Assembly: GCA_964344495.1 (NCBI GenBank) | Contig: CAYFNI010000026.1 | Coordinates: 1 to 24,957, forward strand | Origin: UBA6136 sp964344495 | GTDB lineage: Bacteria; Pseudomonadota; Gammaproteobacteria; Methylococcales; Methylococcaceae | Direction of reading: 5' to 3' | Length of the DNA stretch: 24,957 nucleotides | Shown here: piece after piece, positions 1 through 6,880 of the stretch | Numbering within the stretch: the first letter of the stretch is position 1 | Layout: each line of letters starts with the position of its first letter | The notes under the pieces: model-generated | Told to the model about the DNA's origin: nothing | Databases searched by the model: none | Seen by the model: only the letters and a program-made list of their open reading frames with translations | Program-made: the position numbers and the translations under genes

Positions 1-23
1 TGCCGAGCAAGTAATTTGGCTCA

Positions 24-79
24 CATTTCGCCAAGCGAAATGATGTGTCTCGCGAGGTGTTGCGCCGAAGGGAGCTTCG
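24..79. other. Non-coding leader with two small hairpins
   Basis: The first 375 bases hold no gene I can support. Two small perfect hairpins lie near the left edge: a 7-bp stem with a 5-nt loop at 24-42 and a 5-bp stem with a GGAG loop at 66-79. The rest, to about 345, shows nothing recognisable and looks less GC-rich than the genes. Frame 1 is open from the edge to 294, but the translation has no domain and poor codon character, so I do not call it coding. The region could be a 5' leader, the decayed end of an upstream locus, or plain spacer. Confidence 0.3.
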
Positions 80-347
80 TGACCATTGCAGGGTCCACTT
101 CGGGTCGATGTCAGATCATTGGGCTTTCCGCCATCTCACTGCATCATCACCCTCAATGCCAAGACACCTCTCCGCGCCCCTCCAATAACCTGTACTCAAG
201 CAACCGCCGCACGCGCGTGGGTTTTCTGTCCGTTGGTAGCGTGATCAACACCCATCCGCTTCCCCCCGACGCCGCTCCCCACCCTTCCGCATAAGCAACC
301 CCTCGCATACCTCCCGCGCGTCCGGAGGCCTATGGTCACCCCATCTA

Positions 348-359
348 CGCTGTACAGCG
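348..359. promoter_or_regulatory. 12-bp perfect palindrome upstream of the flavoprotein gene
   Basis: CGCTGTACAGCG is a perfect inverted repeat ending 16 bp before the ATG at 376 and just ahead of the ribosome binding site (GAGGTG, 366-371). Its position fits an operator for the flavoprotein gene or a small hairpin in its leader. It contains CTGT and ACAG with no spacer, so it is not a canonical LexA box, which needs eight bases between them. The role is inferred from position only. Confidence 0.3.
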
Positions 360-375
360 GTGTTTGAGGTGAAGC

Positions 376-1566
376 ATGGATGTGTACGACTATCTGATCG
401 TGGGGGGCGGCATGACGGCGCATGCCGCGGTGCGCGGGATTCGGGAGATCGATGCGGTGGCCCGTATCGGGTTGCTGACCGAGGAGCCCTGCCCGCCCTA
501 TCGCAAGCCGCCACTGTCGAAGGGCTTGTGGAAGGGCATGGCGCTGGACGCGATCGGGTACGGCACCCAGTCCCTCAAGGTGAAGCTGCATGCCTACGCT
601 CGGGGGGTGGCGCTGGATCCGGAGCTGCATCAGGTCACGGATGCCGACGGCGAGCTGTACCGGTACAACAAGCTGCTGCTGGCCACCGGCGGCATTCCCC
701 GGCGCCTGCCGTATGAGTCGCCGTCGATCGTCTATTTCCGGAATCTGGCGGATTACCAGTGGTTGCGCGCGCGCTCGGGTCAGGGCAAAAGGCTGGCCGT
801 CATCGGCGGCGGGTTCATCGGCTCGGAGATCGCGGCGGCGCTGGCCGAGCACGGCAACGAGGTGCTGATGATCTTCCCCGAGCCCGGCATTGGCGCGCGG
901 ATTCTGCCGGAGGATTTGAGCGTGTTTCTCAATCATTATTACGAGAAGCACAACGTCACCGTGCTCGCCGGGCATACGGTGACCCGGATCGAGCAGCGGG
1001 GCGAGCGGGTTGTCCTCGGCCTGCGGTCGGTGGCCACCGGGGCCGAGTCGCAGCAGGAGGCCGACGGCGTGGTGGCCGGCCTCGGCATCCTGCCCGCCGA
1101 CGGGTTGGCGCGGCAGGCGGGTCTGACCGTCAGCGACGGCATCGAGGTGGATGCGTTCCTGCGCACCTCACACCCCGACATCTACGCGGCCGGCGATGTC
1201 GCCAATGTCTTTTGCCCGGCGCTGCACAAGCGCGTGCGGGTGGAGCATGAGGATAATGCGCTGCACATGGGGCGCTGTGCCGGCCGCAACATGGCCGGCG
1301 ATGCCCAGCCCTATCGGCACCTGTCGTATTTCTATTCCGATCTGTTCGACCTCGGCTACGAGGCGGTCGGCGAGCTGGACCCGCTGCTGGATACGTTCGC
1401 GGACTGGACCGTGCCCCACTGCAAGGGCGTGATTTATTACCGCCGCGACGAACGCGTCTGCGGCGTGCTGCTCTGGAACGTCTGGGAGCGCGTCCCCTCG
1501 GCCCGGACACTGATCGAGTCGGGCCAGCCGATTGCGCGGTCGGCGCTGAAGGGGCTGATCGGCTGA
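376..1566 (+). CDS. AIF/ferredoxin-reductase-like FAD-dependent NAD(P)H oxidoreductase
   Basis: A 396-residue pyridine nucleotide-disulfide-type flavoprotein, probably cytoplasmic, passing electrons from NAD(P)H through FAD to an unidentified acceptor. An N-terminal dinucleotide fold carries the FAD-binding glycines (IVGGGMTA, residues 8-15). A second Rossmann motif for NAD(P) is VIGGGFIGSE (142-151). The late FAD motif YAAGDVA is at 270-276. The PPYRKPPLSKG stretch (40-50) and the C-terminal dimer-like domain after about residue 300 are typical of AIF and rubredoxin/ferredoxin reductases rather than glutathione-reductase types; no redox-active CxxxxC pair is seen. The ATG has a good GAGGTG ribosome binding site. 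It stands alone, convergent with fae. The electron acceptor (ferredoxin, rubredoxin, quinone) cannot be read from sequence, and no ferredoxin gene is adjacent. Confidence 0.85.
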   Translation: MDVYDYLIVGGGMTAHAAVRGIREIDAVARIGLLTEEPCPPYRKPPLSKGLWKGMALDAIGYGTQSLKVKLHAYARGVALDPELHQVTDADGELYRYNKLLLATGGIPRRLPYESPSIVYFRNLADYQWLRARSGQGKRLAVIGGGFIGSEIAAALAEHGNEVLMIFPEPGIGARILPEDLSVFLNHYYEKHNVTVLAGHTVTRIEQRGERVVLGLRSVATGAESQQEADGVVAGLGILPADGLARQAGLTVSDGIEVDAFLRTSHPDIYAAGDVANVFCPALHKRVRVEHEDNALHMGRCAGRNMAGDAQPYRHLSYFYSDLFDLGYEAVGELDPLLDTFADWTVPHCKGVIYYRRDERVCGVLLWNVWERVPSARTLIESGQPIARSALKGLIG

Positions 1567-1592
1567 CGGGGCCTTCCGTCCGTCAGCCGATC
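1557..1592. terminator. 13-bp perfect inverted repeat between convergent genes
   Basis: A perfect 13-bp stem (GATCGGCTGACGG and its complement) with a 10-nt loop spans the stop codon of the flavoprotein gene, in the gap before the end of fae on the other strand. Symmetry and position suit a bidirectional transcription stop or a 3'-end stabilising hairpin. It lacks a T-tract on either strand, so classical intrinsic termination is uncertain. Confidence 0.5.
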
Positions 1593-1632
1593 CGGCCCGA
1601 CCTGGCGCGGCAAACCGTCACTCCCGGGTTTC

Positions 1633-2151
1633 TCAGTCGTGCGCCGCCAGCGGATGATGGACGATGTTTTCCTGGGCGATGATGTCCGCGATGCGCGGCT
1701 CGCCGTTGACCGCCCGATAAATCGCCAGCTTGGTGGCCTGGTAGTTCCAGTCCTGAATCTTGGCGTTGTCTTTCGCTTCCCAGTGGATGAACACCCCGAC
1801 ACAGATGAACAGGTGTTCGACCTCCTCCTGCGGGATCACGCCCTCCTTGACCGAGTCGACCACCGCTTTCGCCACCCCCCGCTCGGCCGGGCCGAACATC
1901 TGCGTTGCCTGCTTCGCGTTGGTGATCTCGACCTTGTTGAACATGACCGTGGCCGGCTTGGCCATCAGGTTGGGCGCCACCAGAGCCAGTAGCGCGTTGT
2001 CGCCGCTTTTCTGATTGGTCAGCGTGTTGCAAAAGGCGGTTTCAGCGGCACTGCCGCGCGGCCCCATCAGCAAGTCGATATGGGCCACCTCATGGCCGTC
2101 GCCCACCAGCGCTTCGCCGATCAGCACCCGGTCGATTGTTCGGTTGTTCAT
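1633..2151 (-). CDS. fae: Formaldehyde-activating enzyme (5,6,7,8-tetrahydromethanopterin hydro-lyase)
   Basis: Fae condenses formaldehyde with tetrahydromethanopterin to methylene-H4MPT, the first step of the H4MPT-linked C1 oxidation pathway, in the cytoplasm. The 172-residue protein is full length for the family and recognisable throughout: GEALVGDGHEVAHIDLLMGP near the N-terminus, then APNLMAKPATVMFNKVEI, MFGPAERGVAKAV, VFIHWEA and the YQATKLAIYRAVNGEP block. His24 in the VAHID motif matches the catalytic histidine of characterised Fae (His17 in Methylorubrum extorquens). The start is ATG behind a G-rich stretch ending about 6 nt upstream. It is a single-gene unit divergent from the SmbP-like gene. 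No other H4MPT-pathway gene (mtdB, mch, fhc) is in the window, so it could be the main enzyme or a Fae2/Fae3-type paralogue; the intact active site favours a working enzyme. Confidence 0.93.
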   Translation of the reverse strand: MNNRTIDRVLIGEALVGDGHEVAHIDLLMGPRGSAAETAFCNTLTNQKSGDNALLALVAPNLMAKPATVMFNKVEITNAKQATQMFGPAERGVAKAVVDSVKEGVIPQEEVEHLFICVGVFIHWEAKDNAKIQDWNYQATKLAIYRAVNGEPRIADIIAQENIVHHPLAAHD

Positions 2152-2275
2152 GTATCCCCCCGGCTCCGGAAAATGGCGTGTTGTGACCTTGCGACCCCGG
2201 CACCGTCACCCTCCCGACGGCGCGCAGGTGGCGATCGGTGGGGTGTCAGGCGGGTATCACGGCTCCCGGATACAG

Positions 2276-2304
2276 TGGAACAGGCAGGTGCCGAACGGTA
2301 TAGG
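2276..2304 (+). promoter_or_regulatory. Possible promoter for the SmbP-like gene
   Basis: TGGAAC (2276-2281) and TATAGG (2299-2304) are separated by exactly 17 bases, about 95 bp before the gene start. The -10 matches four of six consensus bases and the -35 three. The GGAAC core also resembles extracytoplasmic-function sigma -35 elements. The rest of the 248-bp fae/smbP intergenic region shows no stronger candidate on either strand. Confidence 0.3.
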
Positions 2305-2399
2305 AGTGGGTACGCATGGCGGTCTGCGCTGGCATGGCTAAGCTGTCCAGCCGGATCACGGGCGCACTGAAAACAAAATATCCCCAGGAGGACACCACC

Positions 2400-2762
2400 A
2401 TGAAGACCCGCTTCAAGACGACGATGCTGTCATGCATCGTCATCGCCCTGCTCGGCATGACGACAGCGTACGCGGAATGTACCCATCTGCCGCAGGCGAT
2501 CGAGCACACGAAGCTGTCCGTCAGCCAGAGCGAAGCCACCAAGCCGGACGGGACGCCCCTGCTGACGAGCAACCTTGCGGCAGCGCTGGAACATGCCAAG
2601 GCATCGGAAAAAGCCGAGAAAAACAAGCACACCGCCGAAGCCATCGTGCATCTGGAAGCGGCCATGAAGGCAGCGACCGCCGGCGACTTCAAGGCCTGCC
2701 ACACGCACACGCAGGAGGCCCTCAAACAGCTCGAAAGCGCGGCCAAGTGCGAAAAGAAATAA
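2400..2762 (+). CDS. Small His-rich periplasmic metal-binding protein, SmbP-like
   Basis: A 120-residue secreted protein. Residues 1-25 form a Sec signal peptide ending in AYA, leaving a mature protein of about 95 residues. This is almost entirely predicted amphipathic helix rich in Ala, Lys, Glu and His, with histidines at 29, 36, 65, 77, 84, 101 and 103 spaced along helix faces (for example ACHTHTQEAL). Size, composition and helical His repeats resemble SmbP, the small metal-binding protein of Nitrosomonas europaea, which binds divalent metals in the periplasm; similar proteins occur in methanotrophs. Cys27, Cys100 and Cys117 remain in the mature chain, which I would not expect of a simple SmbP. 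The start is chosen at 2400 because AGGAGG lies 8 nt upstream and the signal peptide begins there; the frame is open further upstream to 2316. Confidence 0.7.
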   Translation: MKTRFKTTMLSCIVIALLGMTTAYAECTHLPQAIEHTKLSVSQSEATKPDGTPLLTSNLAAALEHAKASEKAEKNKHTAEAIVHLEAAMKAATAGDFKACHTHTQEALKQLESAAKCEKK

Positions 2763-2798
2763 CCCCGCCGCCCGCGGCGCATCGGACAATCGGCTGCA

Positions 2799-2820
2799 TG
2801 CCGCTGCAAGCGCAGCGGCA
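2799..2820. terminator. Strong 9-bp hairpin between convergent genes
   Basis: A perfect 9-bp stem (TGCCGCTGC with its complement) closes an AAGC tetraloop, followed by a weaker 5-bp hairpin (CCGCA/TGCGG) near 2828-2841. They sit in the 180-bp gap between the SmbP-like gene and the oppositely transcribed potD, so they may end transcription from one or both sides. There is no T-tract. Nothing else is recognisable in this gap. Confidence 0.45.
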
Positions 2821-2942
2821 ACCCCCACCGCAGCGGTGCGGACGGGGCGGCCGCCTGGCCCTGCCTGTGGGCCGCGTCGTTACGGCGGAGCATCACGCGG
2901 CGTCACGCCCGGCACCTTGAGGGTCGAGGGCGCCGACCCGCC

Positions 2943-3974
2943 TTATTCCCCCACCTTCAGCCGCTCCCAGTACTGGGCATAGAGCGCCACCGCCGGGCCG
3001 ACATCGGTGCCATATTCACCCTGTTCCAGCACCGCCGCCGGCGGGTAGATGATCGGGTTGTCGCGCATCGCCGGCGGCAGCTGCCCGACGGCGGTTGCAT
3101 TGGGCGAGGCATAGCGGGTTTTCTCGGCAATCAGCCGGGCGATGTCGGGTCGCAAGAGAAAGTCGATCAGCCGATGCGCGCCGTCGGGGTTGCCGGCGCC
3201 GGCCGGGATCGCCAGATTGTCCATCCACAGGCCGCAGCCCTCGGTCGGACAGCGGTAGACGAAATCCGGATTCGCCTGCTGCGCCCGGTAGGCGTTGCCG
3301 CTCCACATCATGCCGGCATCAATCTCCCCCGTCAGGTACAGGACCAGCGGGGCGTCCGAGTTGAACACCCGCACATTCGGCATCAGCGACCGCAGTTTTT
3401 CGTAAGCCTGACGCAATTGCTCCGGATCAGTGGTATTGCCAGAGTAGCCCAGCACCCGCAGGCCGATATGAAACACCTCGCGCATATCGTTCGAGAGCAG
3501 CAGCCGGTTGCGGAACTCCGGCCGCCACAGGTCGGCCCAGGCCTTGATCGGCGCCGGGTCGAACTGGCGGGTGTTGATCAGGATGCCGGTCGTGCCCCAC
3601 AGGTAGGGCACGCTGTAGCGGTTGCCCGGATCGAACGGCTGGTCCAGGTGCAGGGGATCGAGGTGGCGGAAATTCGGCAGCCGGTCCCGCTGCAGCGGCC
3701 GCAGCAGTCCCTCCTTGCCCATCCGGTCGATGAAATAGGTCGATGGAACGATCAGGTCATAGCCCCGGCCGCCAAGCAGCTTGATCTTGGCGTACAGCGC
3801 CTCGTTGCTGTCATAGGTCGAATAGCGGACCGGAATGCCGGTCTCGGCCGTGAAGCGCTCCAGCACTTCCGCCGGCAGATAATCGGACCAGTTGAAAAAA
3901 CGCACCTCGCGTTCGGCCGCCAGCCCCAGTGGCGCGGCCAGCCAGAGCCACAGCAGCATCAGGCCGGTGCGCAT
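2943..3974 (-). CDS. potD: Spermidine/putrescine ABC transporter substrate-binding protein PotD
   Basis: The periplasmic binding protein that captures polyamines for the PotBC permease. The 343-residue product has a signal peptide (1-20, ending GLAA), then the PotD start RFFNWSDYLP. Residues equivalent to the E. coli PotD polyamine site are all present: Trp29, Tyr32, Asp163 and Glu166 (SNDMREVFH), Trp224 (MMWSGNAY), Trp250 and Asp252 (LWMDNLAIP). This supports a true polyamine binder rather than another family-1 protein. It is the last gene of potABCD and overlaps the 3' end of potC by 16 bp, implying translational coupling. I chose the ATG at 3974 because AGGAA lies just upstream; the earlier in-frame ATG at 3998 has no ribosome binding site and would spoil the signal peptide. 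Confidence 0.92.
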   Translation of the reverse strand: MRTGLMLLWLWLAAPLGLAAEREVRFFNWSDYLPAEVLERFTAETGIPVRYSTYDSNEALYAKIKLLGGRGYDLIVPSTYFIDRMGKEGLLRPLQRDRLPNFRHLDPLHLDQPFDPGNRYSVPYLWGTTGILINTRQFDPAPIKAWADLWRPEFRNRLLLSNDMREVFHIGLRVLGYSGNTTDPEQLRQAYEKLRSLMPNVRVFNSDAPLVLYLTGEIDAGMMWSGNAYRAQQANPDFVYRCPTEGCGLWMDNLAIPAGAGNPDGAHRLIDFLLRPDIARLIAEKTRYASPNATAVGQLPPAMRDNPIIYPPAAVLEQGEYGTDVGPAVALYAQYWERLKVGE

Positions 3975-4738
3975 GCGCGATTCCTGCCCAGCAGCCATTG
4001 AGACAGACTGACCAGCACCAGCGACAGGCAGAACAGCAGGGTCGCCAGCGCATTCACCTCCGGTTTCACACCCATCCGCACCATCGAATAGATGCGCAAG
4101 GGCAGCACGTCGAAATCCGGCCCGGTGACAAAAAAGCTCACCACCACATCGTCCAGCGACAGGGTGAAACTCAGCAGCCAGCCGGCGACGATCGCCGGCA
4201 GCGCCAGCGGCAGCACCACATGCCGCAGTGCCTGCGCTTCGCTGGCGCCAAGGTCGCGGGCGGCTTCCAGCAGGCGCCGGTCGAAATCCTTCAGCCGCGA
4301 CAGCACGGTCAGGGTGACGAACGGCAGGCAGAACGTGATGTGCGCCAGCAGCAACGAGGCAAAGCCCAGCGGCAGGCGCACGGCGATAAACAGCACCAGC
4401 AGCGAAACCCCCAGCACAATGTCCGGCGACATCAAGGTCACCAGCAGCAGTCCCTGCACAAAACCCCGTCCCGGCAACCGGTACAACCGCAGGCCAACGG
4501 CCCCGAGGCTGCCGATCAGGGTCGCCAGCGTTGCGGCGAGTATCGCCACCGTCAGGGAGTTGAGGGTCGCTTCGATCAGGGCCGGGTCATCGGCCAGACC
4601 CCGATACCACTGCCAGCCCAGCTGCGACCAGTTCAGACCGAGTGGTTCGGCATTGAAGGAATAGGCCATCAGCACCGCCATCGGCAGGTAGAGAAAGCCG
4701 AATACCGCCCACAGCCCGCTCCGGCCCAGCCTAGTCAT
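3959..4738 (-). CDS. potC: Spermidine/putrescine ABC transporter permease PotC
   Basis: An inner-membrane permease subunit of 259 residues with about six hydrophobic helices. The cytoplasmic EAA loop that docks on the ATPase is clear (LLEAARDLGASEAQALRH followed by VVLPLALPAIVAG, about 156-186). The length matches E. coli PotC (264). The start is an ATG, and its first 8 bp overlap the end of potB, typical of coupled translation within the pot operon. With PotB it forms the heterodimeric channel receiving polyamines from PotD. Confidence 0.92.
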   Translation of the reverse strand: MTRLGRSGLWAVFGFLYLPMAVLMAYSFNAEPLGLNWSQLGWQWYRGLADDPALIEATLNSLTVAILAATLATLIGSLGAVGLRLYRLPGRGFVQGLLLVTLMSPDIVLGVSLLVLFIAVRLPLGFASLLLAHITFCLPFVTLTVLSRLKDFDRRLLEAARDLGASEAQALRHVVLPLALPAIVAGWLLSFTLSLDDVVVSFFVTGPDFDVLPLRIYSMVRMGVKPEVNALATLLFCLSLVLVSLSQWLLGRNRACAPA

Positions 4739-5591
4739 CCAGCACCTCGACGTTGCCCGTCAGGCGTTGCGCGAGGCGATAGCTGCCGAGGAACAGCAGC
4801 AGCAGGACGATCACCACCAGACTGGCCGCCGCACCGAAGGGCCAGTCGCGGGCATCGAGAAACTGCTCCTTCAGCAGGGCGCCGATCATCAGATCATGGG
4901 CACCGCCCAGCACATCGGTGACGTAGAACAGCCCCAGCGCCGGCAGGAACACCAGCAGGCAGCCGGCGACGATGCCCGGCGCCGTCAGCGGCACGATCAC
5001 ATGGCGAAAGATCGCCAGCCGCCCGGCACCCAGATCGGCCGCCGCCTCGATCAGCCGCTGATCCAGCTTCTCGAAACTGGAATACAGCGGCAGGATCATG
5101 AACGGCAACAGCACATAGACCAGCCCCAGATGCACCGCCCAGCCGGTGTACAGCAGCCGCACCGGTTCATCGACCAGGCCCAGCCCCAGCAGCACTCCGT
5201 TCAGTACGCCCTGGGCGGCCAGCAGGCTGCGCACGGCATAGATGCGCACCAGCGAATTGGTCCAGAACGGGATGATGACCAAGGTCAGCAGCAGCGGCTG
5301 CCAGCGGCGCGACACGCGCGACAGCTGCCAGGCAAACGGGTAGGCCAGCAGCAGGCAGAGTCCGGTCGCCAGACCGGCGCTGGCCAGCGAATCCAGAAAC
5401 ACGCGCACAAACACCGGATCCAGCAGCCGCGCATAGTTGGCCAGCGTTGGAACCGGCGCGATGAAGCCGGCCTCGTCGCGGCTGAGAAAGCTGACCGCCA
5501 CCACCATCACCGTCGGCACCAGGGTAAACAGCACCAGCCACAGCGGCAGCAGGCCAAAGGCCGGCCGGTGCGAGAGGATGAAACGCCTCAC
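4731..5591 (-). CDS. potB: Spermidine/putrescine ABC transporter permease PotB
   Basis: A 286-residue inner-membrane permease subunit with about six membrane helices, the first at roughly 12-35. The EAA motif reads LIEAAADLGAGRLAIFRH with VIVPLTAPGIVAG after it (180-210). The WTNSLVRIYAVRSLL stretch (110-124) is characteristic of PotB. The start is GTG behind a G-rich ribosome binding site, 18 bp after the potA stop. It partners PotC, and its order in the operon (A, B, C, D) is the same as in E. coli. Confidence 0.92.
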   Translation of the reverse strand: MRRFILSHRPAFGLLPLWLVLFTLVPTVMVVAVSFLSRDEAGFIAPVPTLANYARLLDPVFVRVFLDSLASAGLATGLCLLLAYPFAWQLSRVSRRWQPLLLTLVIIPFWTNSLVRIYAVRSLLAAQGVLNGVLLGLGLVDEPVRLLYTGWAVHLGLVYVLLPFMILPLYSSFEKLDQRLIEAAADLGAGRLAIFRHVIVPLTAPGIVAGCLLVFLPALGLFYVTDVLGGAHDLMIGALLKEQFLDARDWPFGAAASLVVIVLLLLFLGSYRLAQRLTGNVEVLDD

Positions 5592-5609
5592 GCCACCCCC
5601 GCCCGACGC

Positions 5610-6728
5610 CTAGTCCCGCGCATCATCCGCCTCCGGGTCGTCGCGCAGCACCGTTTCCCAACCCGGCGCCCAGCTCACCGCCACCCGCTGGCCGAGGGCA
5701 TAGTCGAAGGACGGGTCATCCTCGTCGAAAAACTCGCTCGCCCGGAGGGTGCAGCCATCATCCAGCCGAATCAGGGTATCCAGCGTCACGCCGGTATAGG
5801 TTTTGTCTTCGATCACGCCGGTCAATCGACCGCCGGCGTCCACCGCGGCATCCAGCCGCTCCAGCCGCAGATCCTCCGGCCGCAGCAGCACCTGCACCCG
5901 GTCACCGGTTGCCAGCGGCAGGGTCGTCGGCAGGGAGAACGGCTGGCCGCCCAGCCGCACCTCGATCCGGTCGGCGCCAGGGCGGGCGAGGACGGTGGCG
6001 TCGAGCAGGTTGCTCTCGCCGACAAAGCGGGCGACAAACCGGTTGGCCGGGTTTTCATAGATGTCGCGCGGCGGGCCGATCTGCTGAATGACGCCCGCCC
6101 GCATGACGGCAATGCGGTCGGACATCGACAGCGCCTCCTCCTGATCATGGGTCACGAACAGGAACGTCAGGCCCAGCCGCCGCTGCAAGGCTTTCAATTC
6201 GGTCTGCATCGACTTGCGCAGGCGGTAATCGAGCGCACTCAGCGATTCATCCAGCAGCAGCACGCGCGGATGGTTGACCAGCGCGCGGGCCAGCGCCACG
6301 CGTTGCTGCTGGCCGCCCGACAGCTGGGCCGGCTTGCGCTGGGCCAGGTCCGGCAGCTGCACCAGCGCCAGCGCCTCGCGGACCCGCCGGGCGATCTCGG
6401 CCGGCGGTTCGCGCCGCATCCGCAGGCCGAAACCGATGTTCTCGGCCACGGTCATGTGCGGGAACAGGGCATAACTCTGGAACACCGTATTCACCGGCCG
6501 GCGCTCCGGCGGCAGGTCGGCCAGGTTGCGGCCGGCCAGCCGGATCTCGCCGCTGTCGGGCTGTTCAAAGCCGGCCAGCAGACGCAGGGCGGTGGTCTTG
6601 CCGCAGCCGGACGGGCCGAGCAGGGTGAGAAATTCGCCTTCCTCGACAGCCAGGTCCAGACCCGGCAGCACGACTTTCTGGCCGTAGCGTTTGCGGGCAG
6701 CGATAAATTCAACGAGCGGGGACGGCAT
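5610..6728 (-). CDS. potA: Spermidine/putrescine ABC transporter ATP-binding protein PotA
   Basis: A cytoplasmic ATPase of 372 residues powering polyamine import. The nucleotide-binding domain has Walker A GPSGCGKTT (38-46), Q-loop Gln84, the ABC signature LSGGQQQR (136-143), Walker B VLLLDES (156-162) and switch His194 (THDQEEA). The DESLSALD D-loop is the form found in E. coli PotA, against DEPLSALD in many related importers. A C-terminal TOBE-like regulatory domain follows from about residue 240. First gene of the operon, starting with ATG; it is divergent from the DUF748 gene across 152 bp that must hold the pot promoter, of which I see no strong match on this strand. Confidence 0.93.
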   Translation of the reverse strand: MPSPLVEFIAARKRYGQKVVLPGLDLAVEEGEFLTLLGPSGCGKTTALRLLAGFEQPDSGEIRLAGRNLADLPPERRPVNTVFQSYALFPHMTVAENIGFGLRMRREPPAEIARRVREALALVQLPDLAQRKPAQLSGGQQQRVALARALVNHPRVLLLDESLSALDYRLRKSMQTELKALQRRLGLTFLFVTHDQEEALSMSDRIAVMRAGVIQQIGPPRDIYENPANRFVARFVGESNLLDATVLARPGADRIEVRLGGQPFSLPTTLPLATGDRVQVLLRPEDLRLERLDAAVDAGGRLTGVIEDKTYTGVTLDTLIRLDDGCTLRASEFFDEDDPSFDYALGQRVAVSWAPGWETVLRDDPEADDARD

Positions 6729-6838
6729 GAGACGGGGGGCGGCAGTGGACGGTGGCCTACGCTACCACGACCGCACCACGGGATGAAGCGCCGGCGTGTA
6801 CGGGGATGCCCGAGCCAGACCCCGCCCCGTCGGTGGCG

Positions 6839-6844
6839 TAAAAT
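6839..6844 (+). promoter_or_regulatory. Probable -10 element for the DUF748 gene
   Basis: TAAAAT lies 36 bp before the start codon at 6881, in the 152-bp divergent potA/DUF748 gap. It matches five of six -10 consensus bases in otherwise GC-rich DNA, and the flanking GTAAAATCGCGCC is similar to the TAAGATGGCGCC at 17067. No good -35 hexamer is visible at 16-18 bp spacing. Confidence 0.4.
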
Positions 6845-6880
6845 CGCGCCTTTCCGATCCAACCCGGTTGACCGCCCGCC

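Noticed and set aside
16..294. Open frame of 92 codons at the left edge, open back to base 1
   Set aside because: No ribosome binding site, no recognisable domain and atypical composition (many His, Ser, Pro, Cys); it is not supported as a gene.
348..359. LexA (SOS) box reading of CTGTACAG
   Set aside because: The canonical gammaproteobacterial LexA box is CTGT-N8-ACAG; here the halves abut with no spacer.
196..975. 259-codon minus-strand frame over the flavoprotein gene start
   Set aside because: It overlaps the conserved FAD-binding region on the other strand and has no recognisable features.
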